Shown piece by piece: positions 1 to 8,642 of a stretch of 64,000 nucleotides of DNA (its first letter is position 1; each line of letters opens with the position of its first letter). The position numbers and the translations under genes were made by a program. The notes below the pieces were generated by a model. That model saw only the letters and a program-made list of their open reading frames with translations. It was not told where the DNA came from and searched no databases. This DNA comes from Pirellula staleyi DSM 6068. GTDB taxonomy: Bacteria; Planctomycetota; Planctomycetia; Pirellulales; Pirellulaceae. The DNA is taken from the NCBI RefSeq assembly GCF_000025185.1, contig NC_013720.1, positions 3,596,001-3,660,000 of the forward strand. Reading direction: 5' to 3'.

Positions 1-1881
1 CTTCGGCAATCCTGTGGGTACAGGAGGCTGAATCCAGTCGGTAAGCGACATGGCTCGCTCTTCCATCGACGAGGAAGTCTTGAGTAATTCTTCTGCTTTT
101 TCGTCACCCAGGAGTGTGACAAAAGCTTCGGTCACATCGTTATCGGCAATCAGACCCAGCTTATTGTAAAAACGAATTTCGACGAGCGTTTGCAGCGGAT
201 TGGCAGGCTTTTTCGCGGCCAGATCTTTCGAACGAGCCAAGGCTCGATCAGCGGTGACACCAGCCGGAAGACTTGTTGGCGTAAGGACTTTGTCAGCGGC
301 GGTGAAGAATCGCTTGGCTTCATCGCCAATGCTGTCGTCGGTTTTGCTCTTGTTGCGTTCTTCGTAAATCTTGAGGTTATTGATCTGAGCCGACGAAAAA
401 ATCACCTGATTCGTCGGAACGATGATTGCGCGAAATTTGGTGGTGTTCTGCACGAACTCGACACCGCGCGCTTGACGAATGGTCACTTCGAACACGATCA
501 GCAGATCGAGTTCCTGTTCTTTCGCTTGCTTGGCGAGATCGGCTGCATCGGCCACACCGAGCCACGAGAGGCCAGGCATGAACGATTTGGCCCCGCCCAG
601 TTTGGCAGCAGCATCGCCTGGCATCGAGCCGGGATAGCCACCTGGATTCATGCCGGGAGCCATCGCGGGATAGCCTTCGGGCGAACTTCCAGGGGGATAG
701 CCGGCAGCACCGGGCGGAACTCCACCGGGGAGTCCAGGAATCTTGCTGGGAAGGAGTGCAGCACGCAACGCGCCGCCGAAGCTGCCACTGCGAATGCGCG
801 ATTCGATGCCAGCCACCACCTGCATCCCGAGATCGCCAGCGTAGTAGTTCAGATTGCTACGGGCATCGGCACCGGGATCGCTGGCTGCTGGTGGGGGTGG
901 GCCTTGGGGCTGCTGGCCACCACCCTGTTGTCCGCGCCGAATCGTGTTCATTTCAGCCGATTCACCACCGGGACCGGCAGCCGCTTCGACGCGTGGACCG
1001 ACAGCGTAGGGATTTCCGGTGAAACCATTCGGTGGCGTGTAGACGACACCAATGCCCGTTCGGACCATCACCGCGGGACGCATCAATCCACCATACCAGT
1101 GCATATGATTCGGAAGGGCAGCGGCGGCTGATTCGTTCACGAGATAACCGGCCAGCACTTGCCGAGCAGCTTCGCGGTCGTCACCCGCCATGAAAGCGAC
1201 CCGTGCAGCAGTGGGCAACTGTTTCTCAGCCGCCTTCACTTCGGCCAGCTTCCAGACGCCACTCACACCGTCGAGCATCGACGACACCATGCCAAACGGG
1301 CCGCGCATCACCGGCCCTTTGGGCTGACCTGGTTGACCCGGCATAGCTCCCGGTGGGTAGCTTCCTTCGGGCATGCTTCCAGGAGGATAAGTTCCGTCGG
1401 GGCCCGGGGCGTTCGATCCTGCTCGTTCCGAGCCAGGATTGTAAGGCGTTGGGTTGGCGGTATCGGGGGTAAACGACTGCGTGCCGTCGGGACCGGTGGT
1501 GTTGCTCGGAATGTTGTAGTTTGGGTCTGCGGTGACAGGATCGCCGGTCGAACCAGGGCTGGAGCCAGGACCAGGGGCTGGCACTCCGCCAGGGTTGTTC
1601 ATCGGATCGTACTGCGCCGCCATCGGATCGGTGCTGCTACCCGAGCCTCGTTCGCCCGGTGGCGAGCCTGGACTGCCGGGGTTCATCCCTTCGCTCGAGG
1701 GTGGTGGAGTGGGAGCAGCAGGTGCGCTCGGGGGACCTGGCGGTCCCGGTGGAGCAGGGGGAGCTGAACTCGAAACGTTCGATGCCACAGGAGCAGCCGA
1801 GCCCCCATCGCCGCCGCATCCCGTGAGGGTCAGCGACACGCCGAGAGCGAGGACGAGAACAACAGAAACCACACGAATCAT
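1..1881 (-). CDS. Gly/Pro-rich lipoprotein, C-terminus cut by window edge
   Basis: The frame is open from the ATG at 1881 to base 1, giving at least 627 residues, and the C-terminus lies outside the window. The N-terminus is a lipoprotein signal: a hydrophobic stretch ending in the lipobox LTGC with the lipidated Cys at residue 22. Residues of about 25 to 190 are low complexity, rich in Pro, Gly, Ser and Asn with recurring YPPG and PGS units, and look like a flexible spacer. A folded region follows (about 200-330), then another Pro/Gly stretch with more YPPG-like units (about 340-430), then a globular part rich in charged residues (about 430-627). I recognise no catalytic motif. The pattern of lipid anchor, disordered spacer and globular domain suggests an envelope-anchored protein. 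It lies just downstream of another lipoprotein gene on the same strand, with 191 bases between them. Confidence 0.8.
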   Translation of the reverse strand, partial: MIRVVSVVLVLALGVSLTLTGCGGDGGSAAPVASNVSSSAPPAPPGPPGPPSAPAAPTPPPSSEGMNPGSPGSPPGERGSGSSTDPMAAQYDPMNNPGGVPAPGPGSSPGSTGDPVTADPNYNIPSNTTGPDGTQSFTPDTANPTPYNPGSERAGSNAPGPDGTYPPGSMPEGSYPPGAMPGQPGQPKGPVMRGPFGMVSSMLDGVSGVWKLAEVKAAEKQLPTAARVAFMAGDDREAARQVLAGYLVNESAAAALPNHMHWYGGLMRPAVMVRTGIGVVYTPPNGFTGNPYAVGPRVEAAAGPGGESAEMNTIRRGQQGGGQQPQGPPPPAASDPGADARSNLNYYAGDLGMQVVAGIESRIRSGSFGGALRAALLPSKIPGLPGGVPPGAAGYPPGSSPEGYPAMAPGMNPGGYPGSMPGDAAAKLGGAKSFMPGLSWLGVADAADLAKQAKEQELDLLIVFEVTIRQARGVEFVQNTTKFRAIIVPTNQVIFSSAQINNLKIYEERNKSKTDDSIGDEAKRFFTAADKVLTPTSLPAGVTADRALARSKDLAAKKPANPLQTLVEIRFYNKLGLIADNDVTEAFVTLLGDEKAEELLKTSSSMEERAMSLTDWIQPPVPTGLPK

Positions 1882-2072
1882 GAGAGGGGCTCCGCCAAAC
1901 GAGCGTCGACAAGGACGCTGCATCCTCCACCTGGGTTGCAGCGAGCCTTTATCGTAGCGACCTGCCGCGCCGACTGTCGCATGATTTTTCCGAAAAACAT
2001 CTGGTGTCCACGCAACTTAGAGCAGATCTCACTCAGCAGCGAGCGATTGCATATGCGTGATGCAGATTCGAC

Positions 2073-2888
2073 CTACGGATTCACGGCTGGTGCACCAGCG
2101 GCGGGAGCTGGCGCAGCACCACCAGGAGCACCTGCAGCTGGGGCTGCCCCACCAGCAGCAGGTGCAGCGGGAGCTGCCGGAGCAGGTGGCGCCGCAGCGG
2201 CTGCTTCGAAAGTACCCAGTGCCATGCGAGCGTTTTGGAACAGCTGATACTTGGCAGCTTGATCCTTGGGGGCACGAAAGGCCACGATGCCGACGAAATT
2301 CGGCGAATCGATCAGGTAGATGTCGATTTGACCTTCCAGTTTTTGCACCGGAAGCTGCGACTGAGCTCCATCGAAATCTTGCGCCCCGAGGGCCGAAAGA
2401 AGCAGCACCGATTTCCCCGCCCCTTGTGGCGATTCGACCGAAACGGGCTGAAACGCACCACCAAACCGGGCCGCAATTTGTTTCTGCAGATCTTCCGGCT
2501 TGATCGACGCTTTGGAAACCGCCCCGATGTAGCAGTAGGCCGGAGCAAACTTCCCCGCTTGATCGTCGAGCATCCGCTCCATGGCATAGCTCAGTCCGGG
2601 AAGCGGACCTTGTGGCGGATTCGAACGATTGTTGGTCGCCGGCAGCGACTGCGATTCGTTGTCGAATAATTTGGGAATTCGCAAGCTGATTCCGGTCGCC
2701 GCCGCATCCCCGGCGCCGTTCACCGCCGTCATCGCCCCATGCAGCACCTGATCGAACTGCCCACGCCGACCCGCCTGCGCCATCGACACCTTCATCCGTT
2801 CGTTATACGTCCCGGTGCCACAGCCACTTGCCATGGTAAGCGACAGGAGAAACGCCAGCAGCGCGACACGTTGTGTCAATGTTTTCAT
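2073..2888 (-). CDS. Lipoprotein with Ala/Pro-rich tail
   Basis: About 271 residues. I chose the internal ATG at 2888 over the longer frame start at 2924, because from there the protein begins MKT followed by a hydrophobic core and the lipobox ASGC with Cys 23, a standard lipoprotein signal. The middle is globular, with a region that reads as alternating strands and helices (for example a segment ending in VGIVAFRAPKDQAAKYQLF). The last 50 or so residues are almost only Ala, Pro and Gly. I do not recognise the family. Similar Ala/Pro-rich tails or spacers occur in two other lipoproteins of this window (1-1881 and 51089-51655), so this may be a lineage habit for crossing the envelope. A promoter-like pair lies about 60 bases upstream. 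Confidence 0.8.
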   Translation of the reverse strand: MKTLTQRVALLAFLLSLTMASGCGTGTYNERMKVSMAQAGRRGQFDQVLHGAMTAVNGAGDAAATGISLRIPKLFDNESQSLPATNNRSNPPQGPLPGLSYAMERMLDDQAGKFAPAYCYIGAVSKASIKPEDLQKQIAARFGGAFQPVSVESPQGAGKSVLLLSALGAQDFDGAQSQLPVQKLEGQIDIYLIDSPNFVGIVAFRAPKDQAAKYQLFQNARMALGTFEAAAAAPPAPAAPAAPAAGGAAPAAGAPGGAAPAPAAGAPAVNP

Positions 2889-2956
2889 GGAAGTGCGCAA
2901 GCTTCTGAGGAAGAGGTCGATCAATGGTAATTTGGGTCCTAATTACTGACTCCAAA

Positions 2957-2984
2957 AGTATACCATCGACGAAATCGGTGCGAG
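2957..2984 (-). promoter_or_regulatory. Candidate promoter for the lipoprotein gene
   Basis: On the minus strand a -10 box TATACT (2957-2962) lies 16 bases after CTCGCA (2979-2984). The -10 matches five of six consensus positions; the -35 is weak. The same arrangement, TTCGCA then 16 bases then TATACT, occurs upstream of the Gfo/Idh/MocA gene at 57146-57173. The spacing to the chosen start at 2888 is reasonable. Confidence 0.35.
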
Positions 2985-3019
2985 AGATAGCTAAACGCTA
3001 AACTGCCGTGCGGAGCGAC

Positions 3020-4564
3020 CTAGCTAAACACTTGGCGGTCGAGCATGCGGTAGTTGATTGCTTCGTGCAGATGGTGGGGCTCGATCGAGGAACAGCCTTC
3101 GAGATCGGCAATCGTGCGGCCGACGCGCAAAATCTTGTCGTGAGCCCGGGCCGATAAACCGAGTTCCTGCACGCTGCTGCTGAGCAGCTGTTGTCCCTCG
3201 CGCGAAAGTTTGCAAAACGCCCGAACCTGTCGGCTGTTCATCTGGGCGTTGTAGCGCGTGGTGGTTGTGCTGGTCGAAAATCGCTGCGATTGTGTCGCTC
3301 GCGCACGCTCCACTTCCTCGCGCATCGCGGCACTGCTCGTCCCCGCTGTTTCGGCCGAGAGCTCTTTGTACGGAACCGCCGGCACTTCAATCTGAATATC
3401 AATCCGGTCGAGCAGGGGACCCGAAATTTTCGACATGTACCGCTCGATCTGTGGCACACTGCAATGGCACTGACGGCGCGGATCGTTGCGATAGCCGCAC
3501 GGGCACGGATTGAGCGCCGCCACGAGCATGAAACTCGCGGGAAAGGTGGTCGAACCATGGGCCCGCGATATCGTGACCTGATGATCTTCGAGCGGCTGTC
3601 GCAGCACTTCGAGCGTGCGCCGGTTGAACTCCGGTAGCTCGTCGAGAAACAACACGCCGTGATGCGACAAACTTATCTCGCCCGGTGTGGGCGGGTTGCC
3701 ACCACCCACCAGCCCCGCATCGGAGATGGTGTGATGGGGCGAGCGAAATGGTCGCTGCACCAGCAGAGGCTGTCCCGCCGACAGACGTCCAAGCGAGCTG
3801 TAGATCCGCGTGGTCGCAATCGATTCGGCTGGCAACAGTGGGGGCAAAATCGTCGGCATCCGCCGCGCCAGCATCGATTTTCCACTCCCAGGCGGCCCAA
3901 GCATCAGCAGATTGTGGCTTCCTGCGGCGGCGATGGTGATAGCTCGCTTTGACATTTCCTGACCGCGAACGTCGGCGAAATCTTCTTCGTATTTCGAATA
4001 GTTTTGAAAGATCTCGGCCACCTTCGAGGGCATCGGATCGATGTTCAGCTGACCCGAAAAAAACGCCACCGCCTCGGCCAAACTGCTCACCGGAATGATT
4101 TCGAGCGATTCGACCACCGCAGCTTCGGCGGCGTTTTCGCGCGGGACTACCATGCCGACCAGATTTTTGTGTTTGGCCGCCTCAATCGCCATCGAGAGCG
4201 CTCCCTTTACGGGACGCGCAGCACCATCGAGCGCCAGTTCGCCAATCGCCGCATAACGGGCCAGTTTGTCCGACTGCATCTGACCACTCGCCACCAGCAG
4301 GCCGATGGTCATCGGCAGGTCGAACGAAGCTGCCTGCTTGGGAAGTTCTGCCGGGGCGAGATTGATCACCACCCGGTCGTTCGGCGGAATGAAGCCGCTG
4401 TTGGCTATGGCGCGGGCCACACGATGCGTACTTTCGCGAACTGCGGCCTCCGGCAGACCGACGAGCAACGTCTTGGGGAGAGCGCCCGCTGAGATATCGA
4501 CCTCCACCTCGACCGGCACGGCGTCGATGCCCAGTAGAGAAAACGTTTGAAGTTTGGCGAGCAT
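3020..4564 (-). CDS. comM: ComM/YifB-like Mg-chelatase-family AAA+ ATPase
   Basis: About 514 residues, the normal length for the ComM/YifB family. The start at 4564 gives MLAKLQTFSLLGIDAVPVEV, the usual family N-terminus, and a purine-rich GGGGA lies just upstream; the longer frame to 4630 adds an uncharacteristic N-terminus. The first 190 residues form the Lon-protease-like fold of the family without obvious protease use. Then comes Walker A GPPGSGKS (near 220), a Walker B region LFLDELPEF (near 303), and a Cys cluster CPCGYRNDPRRQCHC (near 353-368) that could bind zinc. The C-terminal Mg-chelatase domain ends in the typical NYRMLDR. In Proteobacteria ComM is a hexameric helicase that promotes branch migration during natural transformation. 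Its role in planctomycetes is unknown, so the symbol is by family. The gene is divergent from the DUF997/symporter pair. Confidence 0.9.
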   Translation of the reverse strand: MLAKLQTFSLLGIDAVPVEVEVDISAGALPKTLLVGLPEAAVRESTHRVARAIANSGFIPPNDRVVINLAPAELPKQAASFDLPMTIGLLVASGQMQSDKLARYAAIGELALDGAARPVKGALSMAIEAAKHKNLVGMVVPRENAAEAAVVESLEIIPVSSLAEAVAFFSGQLNIDPMPSKVAEIFQNYSKYEEDFADVRGQEMSKRAITIAAAGSHNLLMLGPPGSGKSMLARRMPTILPPLLPAESIATTRIYSSLGRLSAGQPLLVQRPFRSPHHTISDAGLVGGGNPPTPGEISLSHHGVLFLDELPEFNRRTLEVLRQPLEDHQVTISRAHGSTTFPASFMLVAALNPCPCGYRNDPRRQCHCSVPQIERYMSKISGPLLDRIDIQIEVPAVPYKELSAETAGTSSAAMREEVERARATQSQRFSTSTTTTRYNAQMNSRQVRAFCKLSREGQQLLSSSVQELGLSARAHDKILRVGRTIADLEGCSSIEPHHLHEAINYRMLDRQVFS

Positions 4565-4718
4565 TCGATCCCCGTAAAGATGGGTGGTGGATTCGACGCT
4601 CATTCTGGTGGTGTCTGGTAGCGCTCGCAAGGGTAAATGAGAAAAAACGCCTCTCGCGAAAATCCCGGGTCAGGGTGGCGCGTTTGGGGAGGGGTTCGAA
4701 AGGATCGATCAAAAAAGC

Positions 4719-4746
4719 TTGATCCTCGCGCGAGAACGTCTACACT
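4719..4746 (+). promoter_or_regulatory. Candidate promoter in the divergent gap before the symporter pair
   Basis: TTGATC (4719-4724) is followed after 16 bases by TACACT (4741-4746), each matching four of six consensus positions. The spacer contains the palindrome CTCGCGCGAG, and a looser inverted repeat with GGATC/GATCC arms overlaps the -35. The gap 4565-4884 lies between the divergent ComM-like gene and the DUF997 gene, and I see nothing else in it. Confidence 0.4.
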
Positions 4747-4884
4747 TGCCGCCACCCCTTTAGAAAGTTTCGTACGCATGATCGCGAACCGAAGCTCTCT
4801 CCCACCGATCGATCGCGGCCAGTTAGCAATGAAAGCGATCTGCCGTTGAAAACTACAACGCCAACTTCGAAAACGCCTGCGCCG

Positions 4885-5187
4885 ATGGCGCGCGAGGAAG
4901 ATCCGCTGCTGATCAACGCGCGGCGCGAAGCGCTGCTGGTGCTCGCCACGTGGATCATCGCCGGCACGTTCAGCGTGTCGTACTGCTACCTCTACGGCTA
5001 CGGACTCACCCCCGAGCAGTTGCATTTCACGCTCGGTTTTCCGTCGTGGATTCTCTATGGCGTGGTGATCCCTTGGGTCACATGGGCGATCCTCTCGTTT
5101 GTGATTTCGACTTTCGTGATGCAGGGAGATGCACTCGGAGCCGAAGCTGGCGATTCACTTGCGGGTGAGGATTTCGATGAACTGTAA
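4885..5187 (+). CDS. DUF997/YhdT-like small membrane protein
   Basis: About 100 residues from the ATG at 4885. The same frame is open from a TTG at 4846, which would add 13 Thr/Pro-rich residues; neither start has a convincing ribosome binding site, so the start is uncertain. The protein has a short acidic/basic N-terminus with an INARREALL segment, two hydrophobic helices (about 15-35 and 52-78), and an acidic tail ending in DFDEL. This matches the YhdT/DUF997 family, which is usually encoded directly before a PanF-type sodium:solute symporter, as here. Its last 11 bases overlap the start of the symporter gene, so translation of the two is probably coupled. A role as accessory subunit of the transporter is inferred from this linkage. 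Confidence 0.8.
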   Translation: MAREEDPLLINARREALLVLATWIIAGTFSVSYCYLYGYGLTPEQLHFTLGFPSWILYGVVIPWVTWAILSFVISTFVMQGDALGAEAGDSLAGEDFDEL

Positions 5188-6850
5188 GCTTCCGATCATC
5201 GCGCTACTGGCCGAAGTCGACGCCTCTCCCAAGACCGGTTTGGGGATGGTCTTCGCCCTGCTGCTGTTCATTGCAGCCTCCGTTTGGCTCGGCACACTGG
5301 CCCAGCGCGTGGTTCGCCGCAGCACGTTTGTGAAAGGCTTTTTCCTCGGCAATCGAGGACTCGGCGCTTGGGCCATCGCCCTCACAGCCACCGTGCAAAG
5401 TGGTGGCACGTTCATGGGCTTTCCCTCGCTCGTCTACACGCATGGCTGGATCGTGGCGCTCTGGATTGGCAGCTATATGGTGGTGCCAATCACCGGCTTC
5501 GGCCTGATTGGGAAGAGAATCGCGCAGCTGTCGCGGCGGACCGGCGCAGTGACGATGCCCGAACTTTTCCGCGAGCGTTTCGATAGCCCTGTGCTTGGGC
5601 TCATCGCGTCGCTGATGATCATCAGCTTCATGTCGATCATGATGGTGGCCCAGTTCAAAGCGGGTGCCGTTGTGATGAAGCACGCATGGCCCGGCAGCGA
5701 TATTGCCTCGATGGGGGAATCGGAAACAACTTCCGATGTCGATTCACGATTTCTGATCGGCCTGGCTGTCTTTGCAATCACGGTGGTGGGCTACACGCTG
5801 ATTGGCGGCTTTCTTGCAGCGGTTTGGACCGATTTGTTTCAAAGCGTAATGATGTTCCTGGGGGTCGTGCTGCTCCTATTCCTGGCGATTAACGCGGCAG
5901 GTGGGCTCGAAAACGCAACGCGCAACGCGGTGGCTGCCACCGACATCACCTATGCCAGTGGCCCCGGCTATGCGCCCGATGGTCGTCAGTTTTTGCCCCT
6001 CACGCTCGCGATTTCATTTTTCTGCTTCTGGCCATCGACCGGTTTTTCGTCGCCAGCTGGTATTGTCAGGATCATGGCCTGCAAAGATACCAAGACGATT
6101 CGCCACTCGATCTTTTTGCTCTGTGCCTACAACCTGGGCATCTATCTTCCGCTAATTTGCATCTGCGTTTGTGCGCGGTCGATTCTTCCGAATCTGGCCA
6201 AAAGCGATGGTGTGATTCCGGTGATCGCGATCTATCTGACGAAAGATTTTCCGCTCGGCAATTTGCTAGCCGGGCTGATTCTCGCTGCCCCCTTTGGAGC
6301 GGTGATGGCGACGGTTAGTTCGTACCTGGTGGTGATTGCGTCGGGACTGGTGCGCGACATCTATCAACGTTTCATTAACCCCGCTGCTAGTGAACTTCAG
6401 CTGCAGCGAGCAGCCTGGATCACGATGATTACGGTCGGCGTGATTGCCGTGGGGTTTAACATTCAGCCGGTGGCGTTCCTGCAGGCGATTGTTGTGTTCT
6501 CGACCGGGTGCGCTGGGGCCTCGTTTATTGTGCCGACCGTGATGCTCTGCTACTGGCGGCGCGCCACAGCAGCGGGGGTGATTGCGTCGATGTTCACCGG
6601 CGCTGCCACCGTGCTGACCCTCTATCTGATCGGCTTCATGAGCCCCGACCCAATGATCGGACAAGCGACCGCGCTTAGGCCCTATTTTCTCTTCGGAATG
6701 GAGCCGCTGATTTGGGGCGTTAGCGCTTCGGCTATCGTCGGTACGCTCGTGAGCGCACTAACCGAGCCCCCAGCAAACGAGCGCTTATCGCTCTGGTTCG
6801 ACAAACAACCGGAACCATCTCCGGTCGAAGAGGTCGCGGCTTCTTCGTAA
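5177..6850 (+). CDS. Sodium:solute symporter (SSS/SLC5) family, PanF-like
   Basis: About 557 residues with roughly 13 hydrophobic helices spread over the full length, as expected for the SSS family of Na+-coupled importers. I chose the ATG at 5177, which overlaps the stop of the upstream gene and is preceded by GTGAGGA at 5164-5170; the longer frame from 5129 only extends into that gene. Family signs include the early FFLGNRGLGAWAIALTAT segment, where other members have a GGR-type signature, and GFSSPAGIVRIMACKDTKTI in the middle. The partner DUF997 gene points to a pantothenate-permease-type (PanF) system, but the substrate cannot be read from the sequence. It ends 4 bases before the end of the convergent SLC13-type gene, so the two probably share a termination zone. 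Confidence 0.9.
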   Translation: MNCKLPIIALLAEVDASPKTGLGMVFALLLFIAASVWLGTLAQRVVRRSTFVKGFFLGNRGLGAWAIALTATVQSGGTFMGFPSLVYTHGWIVALWIGSYMVVPITGFGLIGKRIAQLSRRTGAVTMPELFRERFDSPVLGLIASLMIISFMSIMMVAQFKAGAVVMKHAWPGSDIASMGESETTSDVDSRFLIGLAVFAITVVGYTLIGGFLAAVWTDLFQSVMMFLGVVLLLFLAINAAGGLENATRNAVAATDITYASGPGYAPDGRQFLPLTLAISFFCFWPSTGFSSPAGIVRIMACKDTKTIRHSIFLLCAYNLGIYLPLICICVCARSILPNLAKSDGVIPVIAIYLTKDFPLGNLLAGLILAAPFGAVMATVSSYLVVIASGLVRDIYQRFINPAASELQLQRAAWITMITVGVIAVGFNIQPVAFLQAIVVFSTGCAGASFIVPTVMLCYWRRATAAGVIASMFTGAATVLTLYLIGFMSPDPMIGQATALRPYFLFGMEPLIWGVSASAIVGTLVSALTEPPANERLSLWFDKQPEPSPVEEVAASS

Positions 6851-6854
6851 GCAG

Positions 6855-8540
6855 TTATTGCCCGATTCCGAGTGTCCACTTCCCCCACCAAAACGTGAAA
6901 AGGGGAATGAGGGCCACTGCTACCAAATCGAGTACGAGCCCCGCGCGGACCATGTCCGACACTTTTAAGTGGCCACTCCCAAACACGATGGCATTGGGGG
7001 GCGTTGCGACCGGAAGCATGAACCCGCAGCTTGCTGCGAGCGCTGCAGGAACCAGCAGCAGCATCGGGTCGATCTCGAGTCCAATCGCCACCTGGTAAAG
7101 AAGCGGCAGCACCGCTGTGGCGGTAGCGATGTTGCTTGCTAGTTCCGAGAATAGGATGACAGCCGCCACCAGCACCACCATGAGGAGCCAGGTCGGCAGC
7201 ACACGCAGCACCGTCACCTGTTGCCCGATCCAATTGGCGAGTCCTGTATCGTTCATCGCGACGGCGAGGCTGAGACCGCCCCCAAACAGCAGCAGTACAC
7301 CCCAGGGCAATTTGCTGGCGGTTCGCCAGTCGAGTGTGAACTCCCAGCTAGCCAGATTCACGGGCCACAGGAACAGGACCACCGCTCCTGCCATCGCGAT
7401 CCAGGCGTCATCGAGCGACTGGATACTCGGCACCCAGTCGACGAGCAGTTGCCATTTCACGATCTGCTCGCGCGTGATCCAGAGCAGAGAGATCACGAGA
7501 AAGACCGTGAGCACTTGCCATTCGCCCCGGCTCATCGGCCCTAGTTTACGCCACTCTTCTTCAAGTACTTGTTTGCTCCCCGAGGTCGACTGATTGCCGA
7601 GCGGGAAGAGCCAGTAAACAAGCGTGGCCCAGCCGATCGCGAGATAGACCATGGCAAATGGGCAAGCGAACAGCATCCACTGGGCAAACCCTAGTTCGAT
7701 CCCTTTTTCACGTACGAATCCCGCAAAAAAGACGTTTGGCGGTGTCCCCACGAGGGTTCCTACGCCACCGATACTCGCGGCATAGGCGACCCCCAGGAGC
7801 AAGCATTTGCCCAGCGCGCTGCTGGTAGACGAATCGCTTTTAGTGAGTGTCACCGAGGCCAGACTTACCTGAATCACCGAGAGTGCGATCGGCAGCATCA
7901 TCACGGTGGTGGCGGTGTTGCTGATCCAGAGACTGATGCCGGCGGTGGCCAGCATGAACCCAGCCACGAGACGTCGCGGCGCGGTTCCCACCGACAGTAG
8001 CACCAGCATCGCCACGCGACGATGCAGCCCCCAGCGTTCGAGCGCCGTGGCGATCATGAAGCCACCCATGAACAGAAAAATCGAGCGGTCGGCATAGGGA
8101 GTCGCGGCCCGCTGCACTGCCGATTCTTTGCTGAGCTGTTTACGCGGCAGCGTACGCTCGACTAGATCGCCATCGGGTATCGCAAACGCCAGGCGAAGCG
8201 TCTCCTTCTCGATGCTCAGCACCTGAGCCACCGCGCCGGTCGATTTCACGGTCACTTCGTCTCCCACACGTATCTTGTCGGTATAGATTCCGAGCAGTGG
8301 CAGGAGAATGATCGGAAGCAGCGAAGTCGCTTCGATTGCGATCGCCTCGGTCATCCACCAAATCGCCATCCAGATGCCGACTGCCGCCGTCGCGCGGCTC
8401 GGGTGATCGAGTCCGGCGGCGCCACTAGGAAGGAGGCTGTAAACCAGTAGCGCGGCAACTGGTCCGGCCAAGAGTCCCACACGCGGGATCCACGGCCAAG
8501 GGACCGATGTATCGGTAGAAGGGGGGAGAGTATCGGGCAT
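6855..8540 (-). CDS. SLC13/DASS-family anion:Na+ symporter with a soluble insert
   Basis: About 561 residues from the ATG at 8540, which has GAGTGA eight bases upstream; a GTG at 8552 would add four residues. Both SLC13 signature regions are present: SNTATT (about 207-212) and TPPNAIVFGSG near the C-terminus. These line the Na+ and carboxylate or sulfate site in the family. Transmembrane segments fill most of the sequence. Odd: between the second and third helices (about 88-145) there is a hydrophilic stretch beginning KIRVGDEVTVKSTGAVAQVL, with the alternating pattern of a small beta-barrel, where family members normally have a short loop. The likely substrates are dicarboxylates or sulfate, undecided from sequence. 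It lies about 100 bases downstream of the ExbBD/TPR cluster on the same strand and could be co-transcribed with it. Confidence 0.88.
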   Translation of the reverse strand: MPDTLPPSTDTSVPWPWIPRVGLLAGPVAALLVYSLLPSGAAGLDHPSRATAAVGIWMAIWWMTEAIAIEATSLLPIILLPLLGIYTDKIRVGDEVTVKSTGAVAQVLSIEKETLRLAFAIPDGDLVERTLPRKQLSKESAVQRAATPYADRSIFLFMGGFMIATALERWGLHRRVAMLVLLSVGTAPRRLVAGFMLATAGISLWISNTATTVMMLPIALSVIQVSLASVTLTKSDSSTSSALGKCLLLGVAYAASIGGVGTLVGTPPNVFFAGFVREKGIELGFAQWMLFACPFAMVYLAIGWATLVYWLFPLGNQSTSGSKQVLEEEWRKLGPMSRGEWQVLTVFLVISLLWITREQIVKWQLLVDWVPSIQSLDDAWIAMAGAVVLFLWPVNLASWEFTLDWRTASKLPWGVLLLFGGGLSLAVAMNDTGLANWIGQQVTVLRVLPTWLLMVVLVAAVILFSELASNIATATAVLPLLYQVAIGLEIDPMLLLVPAALAASCGFMLPVATPPNAIVFGSGHLKVSDMVRAGLVLDLVAVALIPLFTFWWGKWTLGIGQ

Positions 8541-8642
8541 GCGATCGTTCACTCAAAGGCTCGTGCAATCCGCTGCACGTAAGACGAGCCCCAGAGAATA
8601 CCAACGATGTGTCGCGAGTTCACCCCAAAAACTTGGCAGAAA

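Noticed and set aside
190-1131. Plus-strand frame of 313 codons at the left edge
   Set aside because: Antisense to the lipoprotein, whose minus frame stays open to the window edge and starts with a lipobox signal.
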